Of a DNA stretch of 64,000 nucleotides, positions 11,101 to 23,300 are shown in pieces. Position 1 is the first letter of the stretch; every line of letters begins with the position of its first letter. Position numbers and translations under genes: made by a program. Under the pieces are notes generated by a model. That model had not been told where the DNA came from, searched no databases, and saw only the letters and a list, made by a program, of their open reading frames with translations. Origin of the DNA: Immersiella caudata. Taxonomy: Eukaryota; Ascomycota; Sordariomycetes; Sordariales; Lasiosphaeriaceae. The stretch covers positions 1,240,001 through 1,304,000 of the forward strand of contig JAULSU010000007.1 of NCBI GenBank assembly GCA_030512335.1. The letters are read 5' to 3'.

Positions 11101-12689
11101 ATCACCTTGGCCTGTTCGATCGACTCGCCCGTAGGAGTAAGCGGAACGAGGCCAAAGCGGATGGGCACCAGGCGCTTCATGAAGCTGAGGAGCTGCTCGA
11201 CAGCGACCTTGACATCCTCCAGCTTGCTGAAGTCCAAGGGGACAACCAGGTTGAAGATGTCCTTGCGCACCTGCGGTAGGCCGCCGCCAAAGTGCTGGAG
11301 CAGGGCCCAGAGAGACGGGGACCAGCTCTTGTACCGCTTATCCTTGACGATGTCATTGAGCCAGATGATGACCTCGCCGTCCTCAATGTCGTCACGCCAG
11401 TCAAACCGGCGGGGCTCATCCTCATTGGACTTGGCCTGCGCAACCTCGTCGTGGCCGAGCAGGGAGATGGCCTGTTCGCCTGTCAAGCCAAGGTCTAGAA
11501 CGCCGTTGATGAGCTTTCGCTCCCGTCTCAATAAGTCCACGAGGCCAAAGGGCTGGATCTGACGGTCGACCAACTGCACACCGTTCATCCACAGGACGTT
11601 CAAGCCAGTTGGGACCAAAACTTCACGGTTCCCCTGGTGCTCGGCCTCAAACTCGCTCGACACATTCTGGCCGCTGAGTTTGGTGGAGAACTTGGGGAAA
11701 TCCTGTGTGAGCTTGAGGAGAGTCTCAAAGGGTGAGTCGCTCTTCATGATGTACGACGCGGCTTTCATGCCCAGGTTCGAGAGTTCAGACTTCTCGAGGG
11801 GCTTAATGTCCTTAACCTCTTCCTCTTCATCCAGCACAACGTCGGAGCTAATGACCTTCTGCGCTTCGTCGGCCACCTTTCCAGCGTCCGTATCTCTATC
11901 GTCAATAACAATATAGTCCGTTCGCTTGAGGGCCAACTCGACACCATATCCGCTAACCGTCAAAGCTTCGCCAGCAGGTCCGGGGCTCCTCCGATATCTC
12001 AACCGGTAGGAACCTTCCCCCTTTTGCGCAATTGCCATGGCCGCTTTGTGGTACTTCCCAAAGTCAGGGGAGGTGATGTCGGCGTAGAGGACCACATCCT
12101 TGGCGCCAGTCCCGAACTTCCTGTCAAACGGAAGCGTGCGTTCTTGGGAGTTGTTCTTGATGGACTTGTGTTCGACGTTCAGAGCTGGAGTGCAGTACTG
12201 CTTTCCGTCGACCAAAAACCACTGCTCGCATCCGTCCTGTTCGCCAGACAGCGAGGGCTCGACGGTCGTCGTGTAGTACTGGTAGTGGGCTTCAATCCGG
12301 GGCGCGGCGGATCGGAGGGAGAGGGAAAGCTTGAACGTCGAGAGTTCCTCCGCATTCATGTGCCCATCCTTATGAAGGACCTCGAGGAACTTCTCGTAGA
12401 GTGCTTGATCGGTCTTGGCACCGGCCAAGTCATTTTTAGCGATGCGATCGAGGAGGGCAAAGTAGGCGGTCGCATTTTCAGGGGCAGCGGTTTCTCTGTG
12501 GCGCATAAGTATACGAAGTCAAATTGGAGCCAGGGGGGCCTACAGCAGCTCGACCAGGTAGGGAGGCGAGGGGAATGCGGCCTTGAGCGCAACGTTGACA
12601 GAGGGAGAGGCTGCGGCTTGGAGGGGCAGCCACGCCGCGGCGAGGATTGCTGCCGAGAGACCCCAAGGCAGCTGTGAGAGGCAAATCAT
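8193..12689 (-). CDS. UDP-glucose:glycoprotein glucosyltransferase (ER folding sensor)
   Basis: Two exons: 12689-12544 (146 nt) and 12495-8193 (4303 nt), joined over a 48-nt intron (GTAGGC...CACAG), giving 1482 residues. Exon 1 supplies a signal peptide (starts MICLSQLPWG, hydrophobic core to about residue 27) and the typical start of the mature protein (VALKAAFPSPPYLVEL). The long middle holds the thioredoxin-like and beta-sandwich regions of UGGT. The C-terminal GT24 glucosyltransferase domain is clear: INIFSVASGHLYERM, FVDADQIVRTD with the DxD metal site, and NLDQDLPN. The protein ends in KDEL, an ER retention signal. UGGT reglucosylates misfolded N-glycoproteins so that calnexin can rebind them. 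Starting at the ATG at 12506 instead would lose the signal peptide. Confidence 0.95.
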
Positions 12690-13489
12690 GGTCGCGAATG
12701 TTGGGAGGCTATCCCGAGGTGTGTCTCAGAGGATCCGCCAGCGGAGGAGTGGCATCTGCTCGGGGCGCAGATAAAGAAGCGTCGACGATAAATGCCACGG
12801 TGGCACCCACACACGCGGACGGGAGCTCTTCAGCAACCCACCAAAAAGAACAAAATGCTACTAATAATCACGGTGACTATGCAGGACGTCGGGAAGAAAT
12901 GTGAATGTGCGTCGACCTCCAGCTGTGCCTTGCTCGGGCTCAGTCAATTGCTCTGCACGTCGCCGTCGTCAAGATGGTGGGGTCTTCATCGTCTCCAGGT
13001 CGGCGCACGTCGTTTTGAACACATCGCAGCTAAGCTCCCAGCTTAGGTTGAACCGATGGGGTCTAGCGTCCGGGGAAGCTCAGGGGCGGGTACGTACCGA
13101 GGGGTACCCTCAAGTCTCGAACGGTGGGCAAGCCACACCAGCCACAGGGGTGTGGGGTTGAGTTGGGCGTGGGCCCGGAAAATTGAATGTGCGTTTTGGC
13201 CTGAGGCGCACATTCGTGGCTGCCACCTGGACCACAGCTGCGAACCCACACTCGAGATGCCACGGTTCCCTATGATTTGATTGATGGCATAGCACCCGCA
13301 ATAATCCACCGGCACGCTGGCCTCACCTCACACCACAACGACGCCGCTCCTCCCCCGGCTGCCGCTCCCACTCTGAACCTCACTTGTGACAATCAGGCGT
13401 GCTGGTTGCCGGCTTCAATTCGTCTGCAAGACAGCTTTCTTTTTTTCTAGTTCATGCTGGGACCCTAGGTTCCCCCCTCAGCAGCCAAG
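12690..13489. other. Divergent promoter region, UGGT / alpha-COP
   Basis: 0.8 kb between two divergent secretory-pathway genes. Only short overlapping frames are present, with no recognisable domain. It should hold both promoters and 5' leaders. Confidence 0.5.
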
Positions 13490-16400
13490 ATGCAGGCCTC
13501 CTCTGGGATGCTCACCAAGGTGCGTCTTGCCAGCGCAATTCTCTGCTGCGATACTGTGGGCAGCTGCTGACAAGTTTCATACATAGTTCGAGTCCAAGTC
13601 CTCGCGCGCAAAGGGCATTGCGTTCCACCCGAAACGGTCAGCTTGAGCTTCCCCGCCATTTCCCTGCCCGACAACACTGACAGCCTCTCCAGACCATGGA
13701 TCCTTGTTTCCCTGCACTCGTCGACTATTCAACTATGGGACTATCGAATGGGCACCCTGATCGACCGGTTCGAGGAGCATGATGGCCCCGTCCGCGGTGT
13801 CGACTTCCACAAGACGCAGGTGAGGGTCTTCAGGGGGTTGGGTTGGATCGAGGACAACTGCTTATGCGCTGCAGCCACTCTTTGTGTCGGGAGGTGACGA
13901 CTACAAGATCAAAGTCTGGTCCTACCAGACTCGGAGGTGTTTGTTCACCCTGAACGGCCACTTGGACTACATCCGAACCGTCTTCTTCCACCACGAGCTC
14001 CCCTGGATTGTTAGCGCCAGTGACGACCAAACCATTCGGATATGGAATTGGCAAAACAGGTCCCTTCGTACGTTCTATGGCAGCTGGGGTGCTTGGGTAT
14101 AACTCAGGGGGCGTATGCTGACGGCAGCAGTGTGCACGATGACTGGCCACAACCATTACGCCATGTGCGCGCAATTTCACCCGAAGGAAGATCTCGTTGT
14201 GTCGGCCTCTCTCGACCAGTCGGTCCGTGTTTGGGATAGTACGTATCTGTTGAGCAGCGCAGCTCCGTTCTGGACTAACGTCCGCAGTTTCCGGCTTGCG
14301 AAAGAAGCACTCGGCCCCCACATCTATGAGTTTTGAGGACCAAGTTGCTCGCGCCAACGCCAACCAGACCGACATGTTTGGTAATACCGATGCGGTGGTC
14401 AAGTTTGTTCTGGAGGGCCACGACAGAGGCGTCAACTGGGTCGCGTTCCACCCTACTATGCCCCTTATCGTTTCGGCCGGCGACGACCGCCTTGTCAAGT
14501 TGTGGCGGATGAGTGAGACCAAGGCTGTACGTGATCAGTGCATTGGAGCCATAGCAATTGCTGACTTTTCTTAGTGGGAGGTCGACACTTGCAGGGGGCA
14601 CTTCCAGAACGCCAGTGGCTGTCTCTTCCACCCGCACCAAGACTTGATCCTTTCTGCGGGCGAGGACAAGACCATCCGAGTATGGGATCTCAATAAACGG
14701 ACGGCCGTCAACAGCTTCAAGCGGGAAAATGATAGGTTCTGGGTGATCGCGGCACATCCCGAGATTAACCTGTTTGCCGCCGGCCATGACAAGTAAGTTA
14801 TCACATCCTTCTTGTGGAGTGTTTGCTGACCTTTGCAGTGGCGTCATGGTGTTCAAGCTTGAGCGCGAGAGACCCGCCTCTGCCGTTCATCAAAACACAC
14901 TGTTCTACATCACCAAGGAGAAGCACGTCAAGTCGTACGACTTTCAGAAGAACGTGGAGTCGCCCACCCTCTTGTCGCTGAAGAAGCTGGGCAGCCCCTG
15001 GGTGCCACCACGGACGCTGTCCTACAACCCCGCTGAGCGCTCAGTCTTAGTTACTACAACTGCCGACGGCGGTTCTTACGAGCTCATCAACCTTCCTCGC
15101 GATGGCTCTGGTGCGGTTGAGCCTACAGAGTCCAAACGGGGGCAGGGTAACTCGGCCATCTTTGTGGCTCGTAACCGTTTCGCCGTCCTTAACACCGCCA
15201 GTCAAACAGTCGACATTAAGGACCTAACCAATAACACAACCCGGTCCTTCAAGCCCCCGATTGGGACGACTGATATTTATTTCGGCGGAACTGGCAACCT
15301 TCTGATCATCACTCCCACGGCTGTTCACCTTTATGATATCCAACAAAAGAAGACTACGGCGGAGCTCGCAGTGAATGGCGTCAAATACGTGGTTTGGTCC
15401 AACGACAACCTCCACGCTGCCCTCCTCAGCAAGCATAATGTGACGATTGTGACGAAGTCGTTGGAGCAAGTCAGCACGCTTCACGAGACGATTAGGATCA
15501 AGAGTGCTGCTTGGGATGACGCGGGAGTCTTGTTGTACTCAACGCTCAATCACGTCAAGTACACCCTCCTGAATGGCGACAACGGTATTGTGCGGACACT
15601 AGACCAGACCGTATACCTTGTCCGCGTCAAGGGGCGCAACCTCTATTGCCTCGATCGCGCTGCCAAGCCCAAGATTCTTCTCATTGACCCTACCGAGTAC
15701 CGCTTCAAGCTCGCACTTGTCAAGAGGAACTACGAGGAGATGTTGCACATTATCCAGAACTCGAGCCTTGTCGGACAGTCGATCATCGCCTACCTCCAGA
15801 AGAAGGGTTACCCCGAAATTGCTCTGCAGTTCGTCCAAGATCCAACCACCCGGTTCGAGCTTGCGATTGAGTGCGGCAACCTCGAGGTTGCGGTTGAGAT
15901 GGCCAAGCAGCTGGATCGACCCAAGCTCTGGACCAGGTTAAGCACCGAAGCCCTTGCCCACGGTAACCACTCCATTGTTGAAATGTGCTATCAAAAACTG
16001 AAGCAGTTCGACAAGCTGTCATTCCTCTACTTGGCAACGGGCGACAACGCCAAGCTTTCAAGAATGGCCAAGATCGCAGAGCACCGCGGAGACTTCACAT
16101 CCCGCTTCCAGAACGCATTGTTCTTGGGCGAGGTCGAAGATCGTATCCAGATGTTCAAGGAGATTGACCTTTGTAAGTTCGTCAGAACGCTCTAGCACTG
16201 AATGCTGCTAACTATTTCAGATCCCCTGGCCTATCTGACAGCCAAGTCCAACGGTCTGGAAGAAGAATGCCAGTCCATCCTTGAAGCCACCGGCCTCACG
16301 GAAGAGCAGCTCACGCTGCCGGAGATCGGCGAGCCCCTCACACCACCGCAACCAGTAGTGCCGACTTACAAGGCCAACTGGCCCACAAAGGCAACCTCCC

Positions 16401-17633
16401 AATCCTTCTTCGAAAAGGCACTTCTTGGGCAGGTTGAGGGCTTGTCTCTCGAAGATGAGCCTTCAGCTGCGAACGGATTTGACGAAGCAGGTGAAGATGA
16501 TGCGGCTAAACGGAGCGGTGCCCTTGCTGACGCCGATGATGACGAGGACGCTGCTGGATGGGACCTGGGCGATGACATTGTCCCTGAAGTCGAAGAGGGT
16601 TTTGTCAATGTTGAGAGCGCAGACGCAGGCGGCGCCGGCATCAGCGAGGCTGAGATCTGGGCACGTAACTCGCCCTTGGCCGTTGACCACGTCGCAGGCG
16701 GTTCGTTTGAGACCGCTATGCAGTTACTCAACCGCCAGGTGGGCGCAGTGCACTTCGCTCCTCTGAAACCCAGGTTTTTGGAGGTCTATCAGGCATCCAA
16801 GACATATCTTCCCGCTTCGGCCGGTCTGCCGTCTCTGGTCAACTACGTCCGGCGTACTGTTGAGGAGTCGGACCCCAGGAAAGTTCTCCCAATTATTCCC
16901 AGGGATTTGGAAACTCTTGCCGCCAACGACCTGCAACGCGGTTATGACTCGATGAAGGCCAACAAGCTTGAGGATGGGCTCAAGCTCTTTAAGGGCATCC
17001 TCCATGCAGTACTTATCAATGCTGTCAACAGTGAAAGCGAGGTTGCTGAGGCTAAGAAGCTGATCACCTCTGCCAGCGAGTACGCTGTCGCCATGGCTAT
17101 CGAGCTTTCCCGAAGGAGTCTCGGCCCTCAAGATGCAGTCAACAAAGACCCCAAGCTTCTGAAGAGGAGCTTGGAGCTCTCCGCATACTTCACCATCCCC
17201 AAGATCGAGGTTCCACATCGTCAGCTGGCTCTCCTCAATGCAATGAACCTTGCTATGAGGAGTAAGAACTACAACTCTGCATTGAGCTTTGCCAACAGGA
17301 TATTGGCAAATGGAGGTGCCACCAAGATACTTGAAAGCGTAAGTCAATTCATTCCATATCCCGGTTGTTGCAGGCTCTAACTTCGTGCAGGCCAAGAAGA
17401 CAAAGGCTCAGTGTGAGCGAAATCCCCACGACGCCGTAGAGATCGAGTTCGACCAGTTTGCAGAGTTTGAGGTCTGCGCAGCCAGCCACACACCTATTTA
17501 TAGCGGCACCAGCTACGAGGAGTGCGCATTTGATGGCTCCAAGTACCACACAAAGTACAAGGGCACGATTTGCGTAGTCTGCGAGGTGTGCGAGGTTGGT
17601 AAGCACGGCAGCGGGCTGAAGTTGTTTGCCTGA
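13490..17633 (+). CDS. Coatomer subunit alpha (alpha-COP)
   Basis: Ten exons: 13490-13519, 13587-13636, 13693-13819, 13875-14067, 14131-14238, 14288-14526, 14575-14792, 14839-16172, 16221-17338 and 17391-17633. They sum to 3660 nt and encode 1219 residues, the normal alpha-COP length. The N-terminal third is a seven-bladed WD40 propeller that binds KKxx cargo tails; repeats with 'GH...VSASDDQTIRIWNW', 'VSASLDQSVRVWD' and 'LSAGEDKTIRVWDL' are visible. The middle is the second propeller and alpha-solenoid, and the C-terminal part, with PLAVDHVAGGSF and the Cys-rich YEECAFDG...CVVCEVCEVG tail, is the COPI C-terminal domain. COPI coats Golgi-to-ER retrograde vesicles. Seven of the nine introns fall in the first 1.3 kb of the gene, which is common for this gene in fungi. 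Confidence 0.95.
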
Positions 17634-18026
17634 GCCGATGATGGATAATGATATTATAAGCTGCGCTTCGTCATGCATTTTCACTGGGCTGGTATGACGA
17701 CTGGTTGGAGAGTCTGGCTGGGCAAAAGCAACCGTAGAGTAGCTGATTATGGGGACTCAGATTTGTCTTGTATGCGTGAGTTGTAGCAACGGAGTTAAAA
17801 CAGATCACTGCCATCTTGGGTCCGCTATCCGTCGTGTTCTTGAATTAGCTGAACATCGCTTAATTCATTGTTGCCCGTCTAGCTCTACGCATATAATACA
17901 CGCAACAGATATGGTGGCGCTGCAGCCACCCAGAGGGTTTCGACCCCGCCAGTATCTCCAGCCTAACCAGAGCCTCTAGTACCTACGCAAATCCCTTCTA
18001 CACCGTGAGTTCGTCATGGTGAGAGC
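17634..18026. other. Convergent 3' intergenic region
   Basis: About 390 bases between the 3' ends of alpha-COP and RPN12. I see nothing beyond expected 3' untranslated sequence. Confidence 0.6.
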
Positions 18027-18890
18027 CTACACGATTGTCTCCAACTGTCGTGCGTATCCCAGTGTGTTCTCAATGATCATCTGGCTCGTCTCCTTCTCCT
18101 GCTCTTCCTCGCCTGCCTCTTGTGCCGCGTTTGCCGAAGGGAAGTAGATCGTTCCATCCTTGATGATCCATCCTCTGCTGCGAGCAAAGTCCACCACTGC
18201 GCCCTCCGACTCGAGGAAAAGCAGCGACTTCGTAGACGATAGCGGGAGCGACGGGTACGCGCGCTCGCTGCTGCTGGCAATCTCGGAGCGGATCTGGAAT
18301 GTGAGGATCTGCAACAGACCACGTTAGCCACCAGCACCATCGTTGGGGTTGTTGCGTGTACTCACATCCGAAAAAACACCATACTCCTCACACGGCACCT
18401 CCCCCTTCTTCATCGCCTTCCAAACCCGATCGTAGCTCCCCTCCATCAACCACCGCTCCAGCCGGATCGGATACCCCAAGTACCGATCGCCCTCGACATC
18501 TACACCCATCGTCGACAGCGCCTCCAGCTCGCTGTGAAACTCGGCGTACCTTCCCTGCGTGAGAAGCAAGAGCAGGTACAGCCCCGTCACCTTGTTTCGC
18601 TCGCTCCCCGAGGGGAGGACATGGGGAGGCAGCTCGTAGAAGGGCGAAAGTTGGTTGACGTAGCGCGTGAAGGCGTCGGAGTTTTTGGCGCGGATGGAGG
18701 CGAGTGCGCCTTGCTCGTAGGTGTCGCGGGCGAGGCCGAGGAGGGAAGGGGGGGTTGAGGAGGAGGGGGTCAGGGCGGAGAGGTTGAGGAGGAGGAGCTT
18801 TGCTTTGGAGAGGAGGGTGGAGGCTTCGGTGTAGGGAAGGGGAGAGGATTTGAGTTGGGTGAGGATTTGGTTTAGTTGGCGTTCGGCCAT
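18027..18890 (-). CDS. RPN12: 26S proteasome regulatory subunit Rpn12
   Basis: Two exons, 18890-18366 and 18308-18027, joined over a 57-nt GTGAGT...TTGCAG intron, give 268 residues; yeast Rpn12 is 274. Rpn12 is a PCI-domain subunit of the 19S lid, placed last in lid assembly. Recognisable segments are GLYLLLLLTQGRYAEFHSEL, YLGYPIRLERWLMEGSYDRV and the C-terminal winged-helix part SLLFLESEGAVVDFARSRGW then GWIIKDGTIYFP. The start ATG at 18890 begins MAERQLNQIL, which fits the family N-terminus. It is transcribed away from the Chs4-like gene and toward alpha-COP. Confidence 0.93.
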
Positions 18891-20394
18891 TTTGGCGGTG
18901 TGTTGAAAGATTTTATTTGAGACCTGGGGTGTGATGGTGAGGGTTGGGATTTTCGCGATGGTGGGATGGTGGTGGCGGTGGTGGTTTTCGTGATTGTGAG
19001 GTGGTGGTGAGGCTGGAGTTTGGTTTGCTGGGTGCTGCTGTTGCTGCCAGGCTGAAAGGGTGACGTTTGGATCGATGCTGAGCTGAGAGCGAGGCTGATG
19101 GTCTGTGCGGTGCAGCTGGCAGCAGCTGGGGGCTCGAGGTTGAAAGCTTGAGTTCTGAAGCTCAGAAATTTGGCCCGAATACCAGTAGTTGACAACGGAA
19201 CCAGCTGAGATCTTGCATTGCTGTTCGGATAGAGGTTTCTAATTGTGAAACCTATCTAAAGCTCTTACCTAACCTACAGGATACCTCAGCAGCCTTGGAC
19301 CAGCACTTTGGCCGAGCACCAGGGGCTTGGTGGAGCTGAGGATCTAGAACACCAAGGACCTCTAGGCTGTGATCGCTGCAAAGAGGAACCGTTGCGACAA
19401 CTTTCAGCCGCACTCAGATCTTTTTGGGACCAGCAGCTCGGCTTGGTTTACATGTTTTATTGCTGTTGGAAGCCCCAAGCTTTTCTGAGCCACGTACATC
19501 GAGTTGTCTCGCGTTTACCTTACATCCGAACCTGGGCTTCGCAGATCTTGCTGACCAGCGTTGTGCGTCACAACGTCGACAGAGCCGCCAATTTCTCAAC
19601 ATGAATTATCCGAGGCCCAACGCGACCCGAGATCATCATTGAATGCGCGTCCAAGACGCAACGCGGCGATGGCGTTGTGTCTCAAAATAGTATATTTTCG
19701 AGGTGTGGCTGAGCATCGCTGGAGGCGTGATGAATCTGGTCTTGGGGAGGCAACCAAATTGCAGGGGATTGAGCATGGATGAGGAGCTGCCCCTCATCCC
19801 ACCAGAGTTGCTTGAGGTTGGAGGAACACGATAAGGCAGCTTCTCTTTCTCGTCAGACCCGATGCAGCCAAGGGAGGAATAAAGAGCACTACCGTGGTAC
19901 ATCTGCGACACTCGAGCAACAGGCTTGCGTGTCACGAACACATGGCCATGTGCAGAGCCCCCAGTCCAATCTGAAGGCCAAAAGCGCCTCTTTCGTCTCT
20001 TCGCCATGGCGTCGACCTCTTTTGGCGGGGAGATGAAGATTGGGCTCCGCCCCAAGCTATCCCTGATAAATGTCCTGCCAGGCACCATGTTGGGCCGTCC
20101 CCATCTCGCATTACTCCTTCCTTTGAAGCTCGACACTTCCCGCGTGCGGCAAGCCCGCACTACTTATTTCTCCGCATCCGCTGTCAACCCATCTGCACCC
20201 TGGCGGCACATTTACCCATCGCGCTACTCCAAATCTCTGCTTCATTCTTTGAACCTGACGTGAAAGCCCTGATGAAGTTCGTGGAAGCATGAAATGACAG
20301 TGTCGAGACCCCTGGAATCGCTGCGCCTTACCGCCCCGTCAGCACCTTGAATCAACCCTTCTATCTCCGGCCCATCGCCGAAGCGCCCATCGCC
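18891..20394. other. Divergent promoter region, RPN12 / Chs4-like
   Basis: 1.5 kb between divergent genes. Several short frames occur on both strands, none with a recognisable domain and none clearly coding in composition. It probably contains a long 5' leader of the Chs4-like gene. Confidence 0.5.
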
Positions 20395-23300
20395 ATGGCG
20401 TCCTGGAACAACCGTTATGGGCAGTTGTCCGGCACAAACAGCGCAGCGCAAGGCGCTGGCTATCGTCAGCCCAGTTCAGGTATGTGGCATAACAGGATGT
20501 CGGGACGAGAGCTTGCGGGCCTGGTGTCTGTCTTGAACCAGCATCAAGCATCCAGCCTCATCGGCATCCACCAGTCGGGCAGGCATCACGCATGTGGGGC
20601 ATGGAGGGGTGCAGAAGCGCGGTTCTACGGAGGGGCAACCAAGTGCTCGAGGAGGGGCCAACCAAGACCAGCCCAACGAAGTCCAACACCCAAGAACCCC
20701 TAACCAGGCGCAAGTTGTGGAATTTGAGGGAATTGGAGCCTCGCGCAAACAGGCAGATCTGAAGAGTACAAACCCAGACATCTCGGTCAATGCCGTGTCC
20801 GTTGGAAAACCGGGTCCGAGTAGCCGTCACCCTTGGCTTGCGCTTCATCTAGATTGGCGCCATCGACACCGCCGGAGGGGCTGTATTATTCGTTCCCCGC
20901 CAAACCGCGTATTTCTCTCACTGGCAGACTGAATCCACTTCGTTTTGCTTCGGCTCTCAACAAACAGGAGTCTCCTGTGGCCAGGTCGCAACGTTGACGT
21001 TTCCCTTTGGCAACCCCTCCGCTTGGTTCTGGTCTGCTGCCCCCCGGTTGCGTTGTTGAAGCCAGTGTCGTCAGAGGGGGAAGTGGGGGACCCGAGCATG
21101 ACTTTGCTGACATTTCGTCTCGATTTATTCATGCAGGCCCAGGTCAGCAACAACAGTTTCAATCTCCCGAGATGCCTCGCCTCGGCGCGACCTTTGTTCC
21201 TGGGGGCTTTGACGACTACTACCAGCCGCCCGAAGTCATTGCTCCCGCCCCTCAGAGGTGGGTGATACACTCCATTTACACGCACTGGCCGGCCCGCACT
21301 GCAACGCTGCGCCAATGGATCCTTCCGGCGCGGTAAGGCTCCGCGCAGCGCAGCGGGCGGGCTGGCCTGGTGGCTGACCGGAGCTGATTGATTCTTCTGC
21401 AGGGTGATGCCAGAAGTCCCCCAGAACATGCAAAACGACCTCCAGCGCCTGGAACACGAAGCGCGCGGAGCCGAACAGAGACCACCGCTCCATGCCGCCC
21501 AGAGTGGGAGCTACGGCGGAGAGTCCAATTCGTAAGTGGGGGAACCTGCGCGAACTACTGGCGCGGGGCAGTCTGCCTCCCTCCAGGCTCCTCTATGCTC
21601 TTCGCTGACCGCCCATAGCTTTAAGCCGTTTCATACCAGCGGCGCTGGCACCGCAGTGATGGACGCGCCGTCCTTCTCGCCATTTCCCAAAGTCAAGGGG
21701 GAGAACATCCCCCCGAGCGACGAAGAAAAAGAAGAAATCCTGTGGCAGGCGCGCGACTCAGTCCTCCACTCGAACAATGTGTCGATGCAGATCATATGGG
21801 CCAGGGACACCCTCATCTGGGTAGAAACCGCGCAAGATGTCGCAGCAAGAGATTGGAAACGGGAAGGCCGCGGAAGGGAGCGCCCGCCGACGCCGAAGAT
21901 CGAACACCAACTGCGGGTCGACGCAGTGAACATTCTGGATTATCTCGCCAGCCAGGAACATCCCGAGGCATGCTTTATGAAAGGAAAGTGGCTCGAGTTT
22001 GGAAAGTTTGGTCAGCGAGAGAACAAGCGCGAGGCATACTCCTACTTCAAAAAGGCGGCCGACAATGGATATGGCCGGGCTGAATATCGGATGGGCATGC
22101 TTTACGAGCACTCGAACGATATAGCGAACGCGCTCAAGCACTACCAGATTGGTGTCAGCCTGGGTGATTCTGCATCCAACTATCGATTGGGCATGATTCA
22201 CTTGATGGGGCAGCATGGTTACCAAAAGGACATTCTGCAGGGACTCGACATGATCCAAAAGGCCGCTGACACTTCGGACGAGGATGCGCCTCAGGGCGCC
22301 TTCGTCTACGGCATGCTCATCGCTAGGGAGCTTCCCGATATCGAAATTCCGGAAAGGATTCTGCCGTTCGATCATACCGTTGCCCGTCAGTACATCGAGA
22401 AGGCCGCCTACCTTTGCTTCGCCAAAGCGCAACTCAAAATGGGCCAGGCCTACGAGCTCAGCCAGCTCGCATGCGACTTCAACCCGGCATATTCGCTCCA
22501 TTACTACGGTCTTGCCGCCCGCCAGGGGTCGCCCGAGGCCTCGCTGGGTGTGAGTCGGTGGTTTTTGTTTGGATATGAGAACGTCTTTGCGAAGAACGAG
22601 CAACTGGCCTTCAAGTACGCTCAAGACGCTGCAGATGCGGGCCTTGCTACTGGCGAGTTTGCAATGGGCTACTACCACGAAATCGGTATCCACGTCAAAA
22701 AAGACCTCCAGGAGGCCCGGAGGTGGTACGAGCTCGCAGCCGAACACGGCAACAAGGATGCGAAGGAGAGAGTCGAGTCCCTCAGCCAGTCTAAGGCCCT
22801 GACTAAGAAGGATCACGAAACCACCACACTTACACGTCTGAAATCGCAGTATGGGTCGCAGCGCGGGAAGAGGCCAGACAGATTTGCGCGTCCGAACGAG
22901 GCGATGCCGACCTTGGTTGAGTCTGGCTCGTCGACTCCTGTTGGCATGGGCGGCCCTGGTCCACGCAAATCCCCACGAGGCTCACCGATGAATCAGCCAA
23001 CGATTGTAGAAGACACAGTCGATTTTCCCGATCCCGCCTGGAAGGGGAATGGAGGAAGACCTCCTGCCTTTACACTCAATCTAGACCACAGTGCCCCTGC
23101 GGGACGGCCTCAGTCGGCTGCCCCCTACCCCCAGGATGACCGACCCCAGCCACTCACCCTGAGACCCAAGTCGACCGCACCGTATCCAGAGGATGACAGA
23201 CCGCCACTCTCTCCGCACTATCATCCCAATATTCGCCCATCTGCGGGCTCTGGCCCAGCTGCCGACCGGCCCCTCAGCGCTTTTGGCATCCGGCCCGTCT

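Noticed and set aside
21758..22816. 352-codon minus-strand frame
   Set aside because: Antisense of the Sel1-repeat exon.
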